Below are positions 43,607 through 51,083 of a stretch of 64,000 bases of DNA, in pieces (position 1 is the first letter of the stretch; the number at the start of each line of letters is the position of its first letter). The translations under genes and the position numbers were made by a program. The DNA comes from Calditrichota bacterium (GTDB lineage Bacteria; Zhuqueibacterota; Zhuqueibacteria; Zhuqueibacterales; Geothermadaptataceae), in the NCBI GenBank assembly GCA_008501765.1, contig QQUE01000002.1, forward strand, positions 494,336 to 558,335, written 5' to 3'. Under the pieces are notes generated by a model. That model saw nothing but the letters and a program-made list of their open reading frames with translations. It searched no databases and had not been told where the DNA came from.

Positions 43607-44310
43607 TTTCTTTTCGACATCATATTTACTGCGCACAAGTTATCAACACTTCGCATGTATGATTGCGGAAAATTCAGGCATATTTGTAACATTATTTTGC
43701 TTTAGAATGCATCGCTGATTGATCACAGCTAATCTGAATTAAATTCTATTGTAATAAATCCACAATTTATCCACATCTTTTCAACTTTTCTAAAATTTCA
43801 AATTACAGGGGTTATAAAATCATTTATTGTATAAATGAACCACGCTCACTTGTCATCAAGTCCAGATTCATGAAAACCCATCTCGGGGAAAAAGCAGGAT
43901 AAACGTCTTATAATTAATAATTTAATCATCTCATTTTATTTAACAGACTGCGCCGTTGCCGGTATATTTATACTCATACGTGCCCGGCTAATTCGTCTGC
44001 AAATGCAAGACAATATCCCTTGTATATGAGAAAACTCTTGAATTATCCACATCGAGATTAAACCACGAAAGCATTCATGTACAAAGATAAAAATCAACGC
44101 TCTGTGTAATTTTCATAGAACTGCTGCTAAACATTAAAAATTCAATAAATTAACATATTTCTAATTTGCGCTTAATATTTCTCATTTTGCCTTTTTACTA
44201 TTTTCTAATAAAATTAATGTTTGGTAAAATAATTTTACCTATATTGGCGGACATTTTTTCGAAGCAAATGTGGCGTATCAGGCAGGATAATTTGGGATTT
44301 TTATAAAGTT
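43607..44310. other. 704-base gene-free gap with three DnaA-box-like elements (43640-44051)
   Basis: This is the longest gene-free stretch in the window. It contains TTATCAACA at 43640-43648 (one mismatch) and exact TTATCCACA at 43767-43775 and 44043-44051, all in the same orientation and opposite to the elements in the 22.7-23.3 kb gap. The first two are preceded by CACAAg/t. The word GCACAAGTTATCAACA (43633-43648) is the exact complement of 23060-23075. A very A/T-rich tract (about 44120-44240) follows, and a perfect 17-bp palindrome lies at 44223-44239. No tRNA, rRNA or ORF is seen. Confidence 0.6.
44223..44239. promoter_or_regulatory. Perfect 8-1-8 palindrome upstream of the polymer locus
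   Basis: GGTAAAAT-A-ATTTTACC is an exact inverted repeat about 70 bases before the ATG of the first CDP-glycerol-type transferase gene. Its size, symmetry and position fit a repressor operator overlapping a promoter. No cognate regulator is adjacent. Confidence 0.5.
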
Positions 44311-45378
44311 ATGCACAATAAGAAATCGCTCGAGATATTTTTTTTTGCATTGCATATTTATCAATTTTCGAATGCCCTGCCTTTGTATAAAAAAATCGGT
44401 GGAAAATATATTTGTCGTGACCTGAAACGGTTTTTCCAATTAAAAACACACCTGAGGAATCTAAATGCGACGCCGGAAACCAAAACTTTTTTAAATACGC
44501 CGGCCAGCATTATTAAAAGTAAAAAAAACCTGGCGAACCTGAATGGCATCATAATTTCGCTGTCAAATACAGTTTTGAATTATGATGCCCAAAAATGCAA
44601 ATCGATATTCATCGGTCACGGAACTGGAGACAAGCCCTATGGCGGCTCCGTAAAATCATTAGAAACCTATGATTATCATTTTATTTCCGGCAAAAAACAT
44701 TTGGAAAAATTGCACGATTCGAACGTCGATATACATCAGGACAAATTAATCAAAATTGGTAACCTGCGATTTGATGACTACGTTAATGGCCTGTTTGATC
44801 GCGAAGTAGAATCGGACAGACTGGGAATAGTTGATCGCAGCAGACAAAATATTTTATATGCTCCAACGTGGAGTTGGGGTGATGGAACGCTGCAAAAATA
44901 TGTCTATAAATTTTCGCGGGAGCTGACAAAAAAATATAACTTAATTGTCCGGCCGCACTATCAGGATAGCAACCAGATCAACAAAATAGAAAAATGGGCT
45001 AAAAAAAATAAAATTGCGCATGTCTATTTTTCAAACCCGGCCGCGCTTTTGAAAAGCGACACCATGGCGGACTTTGCGATTTCGGATATTTTAATAAGCG
45101 ACACATCGTCAATTTTATACGAATATCTGATTACGGGTAATCCAATAATTGTGGCGGTGAATGAATATAAAAACTTGCACAACATGCCGGATGAACTGGA
45201 TATCATGCAGCATGTTCCACTTTTTAGTGGTAAAGAAAGCATTGTAGACTTGGTTGACAACACCATGGACGATGAAACCTACAGAGAGAAGCTAAAAAAA
45301 TTATTGGAATCCTGTTTTTATTTTAATGATGGTCGCTCTGTTGACCGAGCCATCAATTTTATCGAATCCAATTTTTAG
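44311..45378 (+). CDS. CDP-glycerol:polyolphosphate transferase family protein (copy 1)
   Basis: The protein has 355 residues. It matches the catalytic GT-B-like domain of teichoic-acid polymerases such as TagB and TagF: the base-side motif FIGHGTGDK (replacing the WHGTPLK of TagF), LYAPTWSWGDGT, IVRPHYQD and the ISDTSSILYEYL block that binds the pyrophosphate. It lacks the N-terminal membrane-binding region of TagF, so its length is that of the bare catalytic unit. It should transfer a polyol phosphate from a CDP-linked donor. Two close paralogs lie at 46199 and 47259 with the nucleotidyltransferase between copies 1 and 2. The donor polyol is unknown. Confidence 0.8.
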   Translation: MHNKKSLEIFFFALHIYQFSNALPLYKKIGGKYICRDLKRFFQLKTHLRNLNATPETKTFLNTPASIIKSKKNLANLNGIIISLSNTVLNYDAQKCKSIFIGHGTGDKPYGGSVKSLETYDYHFISGKKHLEKLHDSNVDIHQDKLIKIGNLRFDDYVNGLFDREVESDRLGIVDRSRQNILYAPTWSWGDGTLQKYVYKFSRELTKKYNLIVRPHYQDSNQINKIEKWAKKNKIAHVYFSNPAALLKSDTMADFAISDILISDTSSILYEYLITGNPIIVAVNEYKNLHNMPDELDIMQHVPLFSGKESIVDLVDNTMDDETYREKLKKLLESCFYFNDGRSVDRAINFIESNF

Positions 45379-45431
45379 GCTAAGCAGAAAAATTTAAAAC
45401 AAACAACGAATATTATTGGAGTTATATAAAT

Positions 45432-46160
45432 ATGAAAGCAGTAATCGTTGCTGCCGGAATGAGCAGTCGCTTGTCGGATACAACCAGTGACACACCCAAA
45501 ACCCTGCTCCCCTATGGCGGTAAAACTATCTTATATAATATTTTAAGCAACATCTCATCAGCTGGGATTGATGAGTTCATCATTGTTACTGGTTACAAAT
45601 CCGAGCTCATCGTCGATTATCTCAAAGAAAACGGTGCTTTTGGTTTCGATATAACCGTGGTCTACAACCCGGATTACCGCAAAGCGAACGGAATTTCCGT
45701 TTTGGCGGCAGAGGAAGCACTTGCAGGTGATGACTTTATTCTTTCCATGTCCGACCACCTTGTTTCGGTGGGTGGAATAAAAAAAATAATTCAGAGCGAT
45801 TCAGAGAAAAATCTTTTGCTGGTGGATGAAAAAATCGATGCTGTTTTTGATATTGACGATGCCACAAAAGTCGAAGTAAACGAAAATAAAATCACCAATA
45901 TCAGCAAAGAAATTGAGCGATACAATGCCATCGATTGTGGTATTTTTCGCCTCAACAGCCGATATTTTGCTGCCATGCGGGAGCGACTGCAGAAGGGTGA
46001 AGAATCCATCAGCGCTGCGATAAATGGTCTCATTAGTAAAAATGACATGGAAGCCGTTTATATGGAAAACAGCGACTATTGGATAGATATTGATACGCGG
46101 GATGCCTACGAATACGCCAGCAATAATCTGGAAATAGCGGCTACGAATATCGCCAACTAA
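45432..46160 (+). CDS. Sugar/polyol-phosphate nucleotidyltransferase
   Basis: The protein has 242 residues. The N-terminal nucleotide loop is AVIVAAGMSSRLSDTTSDTPKTLLPYGG, followed by TGYKSELIVDYL, ILSMSDHLVS (Asp that binds the metal) and DIDTRDAYEYA at the C-terminus. It resembles CTP:inositol-1-phosphate cytidylyltransferases and other NTP-transfer enzymes that make CDP- or NDP-polyols. It sits between the first and second CDP-glycerol-type transferases, so it may make a second activated polyol for the polymer besides the TagD product. CDP-inositol is one candidate; this is inference. TTGGAG precedes the ATG. Confidence 0.8.
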   Translation: MKAVIVAAGMSSRLSDTTSDTPKTLLPYGGKTILYNILSNISSAGIDEFIIVTGYKSELIVDYLKENGAFGFDITVVYNPDYRKANGISVLAAEEALAGDDFILSMSDHLVSVGGIKKIIQSDSEKNLLLVDEKIDAVFDIDDATKVEVNENKITNISKEIERYNAIDCGIFRLNSRYFAAMRERLQKGEESISAAINGLISKNDMEAVYMENSDYWIDIDTRDAYEYASNNLEIAATNIAN

Positions 46161-46198
46161 AACCATAAAATCTTTAAACCCCTTTTAACAAATATCCA

Positions 46199-47248
46199 AT
46201 GCAGCAACTTTATTATTTTGCCAATCAGGTTTACCAATTTTCCAACATTTTGCCGCTTTATAAACAGCTCGGTGGAATTTGCATTACCCATGATTTGAAG
46301 CGCTTTTTACAGATGAGAATGTACATGCGCAATCTCAACGCCACCCCGGAAAGCTGGACATTTTTAAACACACCTCCAGGTATAATTAGAAACAGAAATA
46401 ACCTGCAGGACCTTGAGGGTGTGCTCATTTCCCTTTCGAATATTGTCTTGAACACGGACAAAAATAAATGCAAATCCATTTTTATCGGCCACGGCACAGG
46501 CGACAAACCCTACGGTGGCGCCGCAACCCGACTCGAATCATTTGACTTTCATTTCGTTTCGGGTGACAAACACCTTGAAAAACTACGCGATTCCGATGTC
46601 GATATTCCGGAAGAGAAATTGATAAAAATAGGCAACTTGCGATTTGACGCCTACGTGAATGGCAATTATAACCAGGAAAAAGAGGCCGACCGTCTCGGAA
46701 TCGTAGATCGCTCCAGAAAAAATGTGTTATATGCCCCGACCTGGCGGGTTGGCGGCGGTACTTTTAAGAAGTATATTCACCAATTTTGCCGCGAGATAAC
46801 AGAAAAACACAACCTCATCGTGCGTCCCCACCACCACGACAGACGCTACATTCCGCATATCAAATTGTGGGCAAAGAGAAACGGTATTCGGCATGTCTAC
46901 TTCTCCAACCCCGCGGCTGTCGTTAAAAGCGATACTATGGCAGATTTTTGTATTTCAGACATAATGGTGAGCGACACTTCATCAATTCTTTATGAATATT
47001 TGATTGCTAAAAAACCGATCATTGTCATTCAAAATGCCTATAAAAAATTACATAAAATGCCGCCTGATTTGGACATTTTACAGCATGTTCCCCTTTATTC
47101 TGATGGCAAAAACATCGTTGCCATGATTGATGAGGAATTAGCGAATGGCAATATTGCGCATCTCGAAAAGCTACTAAAATCCTGCTTTTATTTTAACGAC
47201 GGCAAGTCTACCGAACGAGCCATGGAATTTGTAAACTCAATTTTGTAA
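46199..47248 (+). CDS. CDP-glycerol:polyolphosphate transferase family protein (copy 2)
   Basis: The protein has 349 residues. It is collinear with copy 1 and shares the same signatures: YFANQVYQFSN, LNTPPGIIRNRNNL, IFIGHGTGDKPYGGA, LYAPTWRVGGGTFKKY, IVRPHHHD, VSDTSSILYEYL and the C-terminal CFYFNDGKSTERAMEF. Start is the ATG 38 bases after the nucleotidyltransferase stop. The histidine-rich IVRPHHHDRRYI segment corresponds to the position of the catalytic histidine in TagF. Divergence from copy 1 is considerable, so each copy may add a different unit or act at a different step of the chain. Confidence 0.8.
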   Translation: MQQLYYFANQVYQFSNILPLYKQLGGICITHDLKRFLQMRMYMRNLNATPESWTFLNTPPGIIRNRNNLQDLEGVLISLSNIVLNTDKNKCKSIFIGHGTGDKPYGGAATRLESFDFHFVSGDKHLEKLRDSDVDIPEEKLIKIGNLRFDAYVNGNYNQEKEADRLGIVDRSRKNVLYAPTWRVGGGTFKKYIHQFCREITEKHNLIVRPHHHDRRYIPHIKLWAKRNGIRHVYFSNPAAVVKSDTMADFCISDIMVSDTSSILYEYLIAKKPIIVIQNAYKKLHKMPPDLDILQHVPLYSDGKNIVAMIDEELANGNIAHLEKLLKSCFYFNDGKSTERAMEFVNSIL

Positions 47249-47258
47249 ATTAGAACCA

Positions 47259-48338
47259 ATGAAACCAACGGACACCAACACTACACCGCCTATCTACTAT
47301 TATGCTAATCAAGTATACCAGCTCTCGTATGCCCTCCCGCTTTATAAAAAAGCATCCGGAGTATTCGTTGCGCGCGATGTCAAAAGGTTTTATCATCTTA
47401 AAAAACATTTTAAAAATTTTAACCATTCTTCGGATAAAAAGACATTTTTAAACACGCCCCCAATACATTTTATGGGGCGGAAGAAGCTGCGCGACATCGA
47501 AGGCGTTATAATTTTTATGTCAAATGCTCCTGCGATCGTCGAACAAAACCTTGCTGCAAAAACGATTTTTGTCGGACATGGAACAGGTGACAAGCCTTAT
47601 CTGGTTGCCAAATCAAAACTTGAAAACTTCGATTATCATTTTGTCTCCGGCCCCAAATATGAAGCAATTTTGAAAGATTCCGGAATTAATATTCCTGCTG
47701 ATAAACTCATTAAAACAGGAAACTTACGATTTGACGATTATCTCAACGGGCACCTAAAACAGGACCATGAACTCGATCGACTCGGGGTTGTCGACAAAGA
47801 AAGAAAAACTGTACTCTATGCGCCAACATGGAAATGGGGCGATGGAACGCTGCTGAAATACGGTCACCGTTTCGCCCGGGAAATCACGCAAAAATTCAAC
47901 CTAATAATCCGGCCGCACCATCAGGACACAAAGCACATACGAAAAATAAAAAACTGGGCGAAAGCGAATAAAATAAATCACTTGTACTTTTCTAATCCAT
48001 CCAATCTTGTGACCAGCGATACGATGCAGGATTTTGCAGCATCGGATATTATGATTAGCGATACCTCCTCAGTTTTATATGAATATCTGGTGACGAAACA
48101 ACCAATTATCGTTATCAAAAATAATTATAAAAAGTTGCACAACATGCCGGTAGAAATGGATATCATGCAACATGTTCCGATATTTTCAGAAGGGGACAAT
48201 ATCGTGAAAATGCTCGACGGTGCTTTGGAAGATGCGGCTTATCACACTAAACTTGAAAACTTGTTATCAGCCTGTTTTTTCTTCAACGACGGAAAATCTG
48301 TCGAGCGGGCGCTTAATTTCATAAAATCAATTCGTTAG
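47259..48338 (+). CDS. CDP-glycerol:polyolphosphate transferase family protein (copy 3)
   Basis: The protein has 359 residues. It has the same block order as copies 1 and 2: YYANQVYQLSYALPLYKK, FVGHGTGDKPYL, LYAPTWKWGDGTLLKYG, IIRPHHQDTKHI, ISDTSSVLYEYLVTK and FFFNDGKSVERALNFI. It starts 10 bases after copy 2. The N-terminus is slightly longer (MKPTDTNTTPP). Together the copies make a triplicated transferase set in one transcription unit, which is unusual in a bacterium that also has LPS genes. Confidence 0.8.
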   Translation: MKPTDTNTTPPIYYYANQVYQLSYALPLYKKASGVFVARDVKRFYHLKKHFKNFNHSSDKKTFLNTPPIHFMGRKKLRDIEGVIIFMSNAPAIVEQNLAAKTIFVGHGTGDKPYLVAKSKLENFDYHFVSGPKYEAILKDSGINIPADKLIKTGNLRFDDYLNGHLKQDHELDRLGVVDKERKTVLYAPTWKWGDGTLLKYGHRFAREITQKFNLIIRPHHQDTKHIRKIKNWAKANKINHLYFSNPSNLVTSDTMQDFAASDIMISDTSSVLYEYLVTKQPIIVIKNNYKKLHNMPVEMDIMQHVPIFSEGDNIVKMLDGALEDAAYHTKLENLLSACFFFNDGKSVERALNFIKSIR

Positions 48339-48374
48339 AATATTTTGCCAGAAAGTGGACAACAAAACTTAAAC

Positions 48375-48785
48375 ATGAAAAAAATAATAACGTACGGAAC
48401 ATTCGATCTCTTTCACTACGGTCATTTGAGAATTTTACAGCGGGCAAAATCCCTCGGCGATTATCTCATCGTTGCTGTTTCAACCGACGAATTTAATGCG
48501 CTCAAAGGAAAAAAATGTACCTATCCTTACTCCCATCGCGCACAGATTGTTGAGGCGATAAAATATGTCGATGAGGTAATTCCTGAAGAGAATTGGGAGC
48601 AAAAAGAACGTGATATCGTCGAAAATAAAGTTGATATATTCGTTATGGGAAATGATTGGAAAGGCAAATTCGATCATTTAAAAACACAGTGCCAGGTAAA
48701 ATATTTATCGCGCACAGAAGATATTTCAACCACAGAAGTCAAGCATCACGTAAAAAACGAAAGCTCAATCGAAATAAAAAAATGA
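48375..48785 (+). CDS. Glycerol-3-phosphate cytidylyltransferase-like (TagD family)
   Basis: The protein has 136 residues, the family length. It opens MKKIITYGTFDLFHYGHLRI, whose HxGH (14-17) is the cytidylyltransferase signature. FVMGNDWKGKFDHL and the C-terminal RTEDISTTEVK match the RTxGISTT motif. It should make CDP-glycerol from glycerol 3-phosphate and CTP, though CDP-ribitol-like donors or CDP-ethanolamine are alternatives for close relatives. The ATG at 48375 is preferred over the upstream TTG. The stop overlaps the next start (ATGA), coupling it to the fourth transferase, the likely user of its product. Confidence 0.88.
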   Translation: MKKIITYGTFDLFHYGHLRILQRAKSLGDYLIVAVSTDEFNALKGKKCTYPYSHRAQIVEAIKYVDEVIPEENWEQKERDIVENKVDIFVMGNDWKGKFDHLKTQCQVKYLSRTEDISTTEVKHHVKNESSIEIKK

Positions 48786-49867
48786 TCAAAGTCCTGTTCG
48801 ATTTAAAAAAAGAATATTATTTTAACTCGCTTTATCCGCTATACCGGGAATTGGCACGCGATCCAAACTATGATTTGTGGATAAATATTGGCAAGGATCA
48901 GAAACGATTTCTCGGCATATTTTTGATTTCAGAAAAGAATCGAATTGCCTCACGGCTCGAGAGCGAAGGCTACAAACTCACCGATGAAACTGCCGGCTTT
49001 GATCTCGTCGTTTGCGGTGATGCACTAAAAAATCCCGAAAAATACGGCGATGTGAAACGCGTGCATCTCGATCATGGCGTCGGCATCAAAACACTGCGAA
49101 TACGTAATATCGTTAAACAGGAACAATTTCACTACCACGTTTTCCTCGAGGGCCAATACTGGTTCGATTATATCAAAAGCCTGAACTGGCAGGATAAAGC
49201 CGATTTTCATATAACTGGAATCCCCAAACTGGATCCTTTTTTTTGGGACGGACATTACGATAAACCGGCTTTGGTAAAAAAAATGGGGCTGCACCCGCAG
49301 AAAAAGACCGTGCTCTTTGCCCCATCCTATCGCCCGAGTTGCATAACTTACATCAAGGAAAAAGTCGTTGAACTCATTCCCCAATACAATCTGATAATCA
49401 AGCTGCATCCCTACAGTTGGGGTGGTAAATATGCTTCCCATTCGCAACACCGCTTTTATGAAAAGCTCGCGGCAAACCACGAAGAATTATTTCTCATCCC
49501 CAAAGATGATTATGATATTTACCCCTATCTCAACCTGGCAGATACGATTATTAGCGATACTTCCAGCGTCATCAATGAATTTCTTGCTCTCGGCAAACAT
49601 GGTATTATTTACGTCTTACCGCACGAAAAACTCACCCACAGCGATGGCATGCCCATCCTGTCCATCGATCCGAAAGAATGGCTCGTTGGGGCATTTCCGC
49701 ACATGAAATCACCAGACGATCTTTTCGAGGCTGTTGAAAACGCACTAAATCCAACACCCGAAATGCAGAAAAAACTGCAAGAGTATAAAAGTTATTTTTT
49801 TACCGGATTGGATGGCAAGGCAGGGCAACGCGTTAAATTGGAAATCGACAAGATGTTTGCAGATTAG
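48782..49867 (+). CDS. CDP-glycerol:polyolphosphate transferase family protein (divergent copy 4)
   Basis: The protein has 361 residues from the ATG at 48782, which overlaps the TagD stop. It shares the family fold but not the triplet's detailed motifs. It has HLDHGVGIKTL at the nucleotide site, VLFAPSYRPSCI, LIIKLHPYSWGGKY and TIISDTSSVINEFLALGKHGI. Direct coupling to the TagD-like gene suggests it acts on glycerol phosphate, perhaps priming the polymer on a lipid or sugar, while the three related copies extend it. The stop codon overlaps the convergent heptosyltransferase stop by four bases. Confidence 0.8.
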   Translation: MIKVLFDLKKEYYFNSLYPLYRELARDPNYDLWINIGKDQKRFLGIFLISEKNRIASRLESEGYKLTDETAGFDLVVCGDALKNPEKYGDVKRVHLDHGVGIKTLRIRNIVKQEQFHYHVFLEGQYWFDYIKSLNWQDKADFHITGIPKLDPFFWDGHYDKPALVKKMGLHPQKKTVLFAPSYRPSCITYIKEKVVELIPQYNLIIKLHPYSWGGKYASHSQHRFYEKLAANHEELFLIPKDDYDIYPYLNLADTIISDTSSVINEFLALGKHGIIYVLPHEKLTHSDGMPILSIDPKEWLVGAFPHMKSPDDLFEAVENALNPTPEMQKKLQEYKSYFFTGLDGKAGQRVKLEIDKMFAD

Positions 49868-50898
49868 TCTGTCGATTTTTCTTTTGGATAATACTTTCGA
49901 ATAGCCTGCAAAACCATCGCAGGCTGCAATTCCAGCATACATTTAAAATGTTTTTCGGGGCAAACAGGGCCGCCATTGTGCCGGCACGGGCGACAGGGCA
50001 ATTCCAGCTCCAGCATGGTATCATTTTCTCGCAAAGGGTAAAATCCATATCTGCGCACAGTTGGCCCAAATATCGCAATAACGTCAGTTTGCACCGCATT
50101 GGCAATGTGCAGCGGCGCGCTGTCGTTGACCAGCATGAGATCAAGTTTTTTGATGACTGCGGCTGAGCCGGTGATACTATGCTGACCGCCAATGTTTGTC
50201 ACATTTTTATTGACGCATTTTTTTTCGATTTCCGCACACAATTCCACTTCTCCCGGCCCGCCAATGAGGAAAATTTGTATCGATTCAGACTGCAATTTAT
50301 CGATCAATTCAACAAAATATTCCTTTGGCCATCTTTTGGTGAACCACACGGATCCCGGCGCGATGCCAAGATTAAATGCCTTTTTATTCCCAATTGATTC
50401 GAATAGTGCAACCGCTTTCTTTTCCTCATCTTCCGACCAGAAAATTTCTGTTTGCCGGTCATATTTTTCATCGGAAAAGGCTTTCATCAAACTGAGATAA
50501 TATTCTGTGCGGTGCATCAAGCCGCCGTGAATGATTGGATCTGTGAGCAACTTCTGCCTTTTAAATCCAATACGTCGTGGAATGCCTGCAAAAAACATCA
50601 AATTAGCGGACGTCATATAACTTTGTACTGAGATTGCGCATTCGTATTTTTCCCGTCGAATTTGAATGAGCAACTTGAGAAAACCCAAAATTTTGTTGAC
50701 GAACGGCTTTTTCACAAAAGGGAAGACGGCGTCAATGTTGGGATTTCGAGAGAACAAATCCATCGCGCCTGAATTGGCGATCAGGTCAATCTGCGCCTGC
50801 GGGAATCGCTTTCTCACTTCGCGAATCAGCGGGGAGGTCAAAATGGCATCGCCGAAAAATGCCGTTTGAATGATGAGTATTTTTTTATAGGGTTTCAA
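49864..50898 (-). CDS. Lipopolysaccharide heptosyltransferase family protein (GT9)
   Basis: The protein has 344 residues. N-terminal ILIIQTAFFGDAILTSPLI is the GT9 start, followed by GIPRRIGFKRQKLLTD, LGIAPGSVWFTKRWP (donor-phosphate site), DLMLVNDSAPLHIANAVQ and FGPTVRRYGFYP. It transfers ADP-heptose or a related sugar to the LPS inner core. A Cys-rich stretch near the end (CRPCRHNGGPVC) could bind zinc. It belongs to the same strand as the glycosyltransferase operon to the right but is separated from it by the restriction-like module. Confidence 0.9.
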   Translation of the reverse strand: MKPYKKILIIQTAFFGDAILTSPLIREVRKRFPQAQIDLIANSGAMDLFSRNPNIDAVFPFVKKPFVNKILGFLKLLIQIRREKYECAISVQSYMTSANLMFFAGIPRRIGFKRQKLLTDPIIHGGLMHRTEYYLSLMKAFSDEKYDRQTEIFWSEDEEKKAVALFESIGNKKAFNLGIAPGSVWFTKRWPKEYFVELIDKLQSESIQIFLIGGPGEVELCAEIEKKCVNKNVTNIGGQHSITGSAAVIKKLDLMLVNDSAPLHIANAVQTDVIAIFGPTVRRYGFYPLRENDTMLELELPCRPCRHNGGPVCPEKHFKCMLELQPAMVLQAIRKYYPKEKSTD

Positions 50899-50933
50899 TT
50901 TTTTTTAATTGTTGATAAAAGTAAATCGCCAGT

Positions 50934-51046
50934 TAACGGCTGAGCATAAGAGGATTTAACCATGTAAAAACTTAAAACCCTGAATCATGCTCCGGCGGTT
51001 AAATTCCTGCTTAATGCTTTGGTTAGCTGCGCCGGATTAACCGTTA
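50934..51046. repeat. Nested inverted repeats at the edge of the helicase/methylase module
   Basis: Three nested or overlapping inverted pairs lie within 113 bases of the 185-base gap: TAACGG (50934-50939) with CCGTTA (51041-51046); ATTTAACC (50954-50961) with GGTTAAAT (50997-51004); and TCCGGCG (50991-50997) with CGCCGGA (51030-51036). The gap lies directly 3' of the methylase gene. It resembles a folded recombination site in layout and length but does not match one I can name. Confidence 0.5.
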
Positions 51047-51083
51047 TTTTTGAAGCTAAACCAAAAAACCACGATTTAGAATT

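Noticed and set aside
43607-44310. tRNA or small RNA gene in the largest gap
   Set aside because: No T-loop-like GTTCGAATC or conserved RNA element was found by eye in either strand.
48656-48781. N-terminal extension of the fourth CDP-glycerol-type transferase
   Set aside because: It would overlap most of the TagD-like C-terminus in another frame. The ATGA overlap start at 48782 is far more likely.
50934-51046. Integron attC site
   Set aside because: Length and nested pairing fit, but the outer core does not satisfy GTTRRRY/RYYYAAC on both sides and no second cassette or integrase is present. I kept it only as an unexplained inverted repeat.
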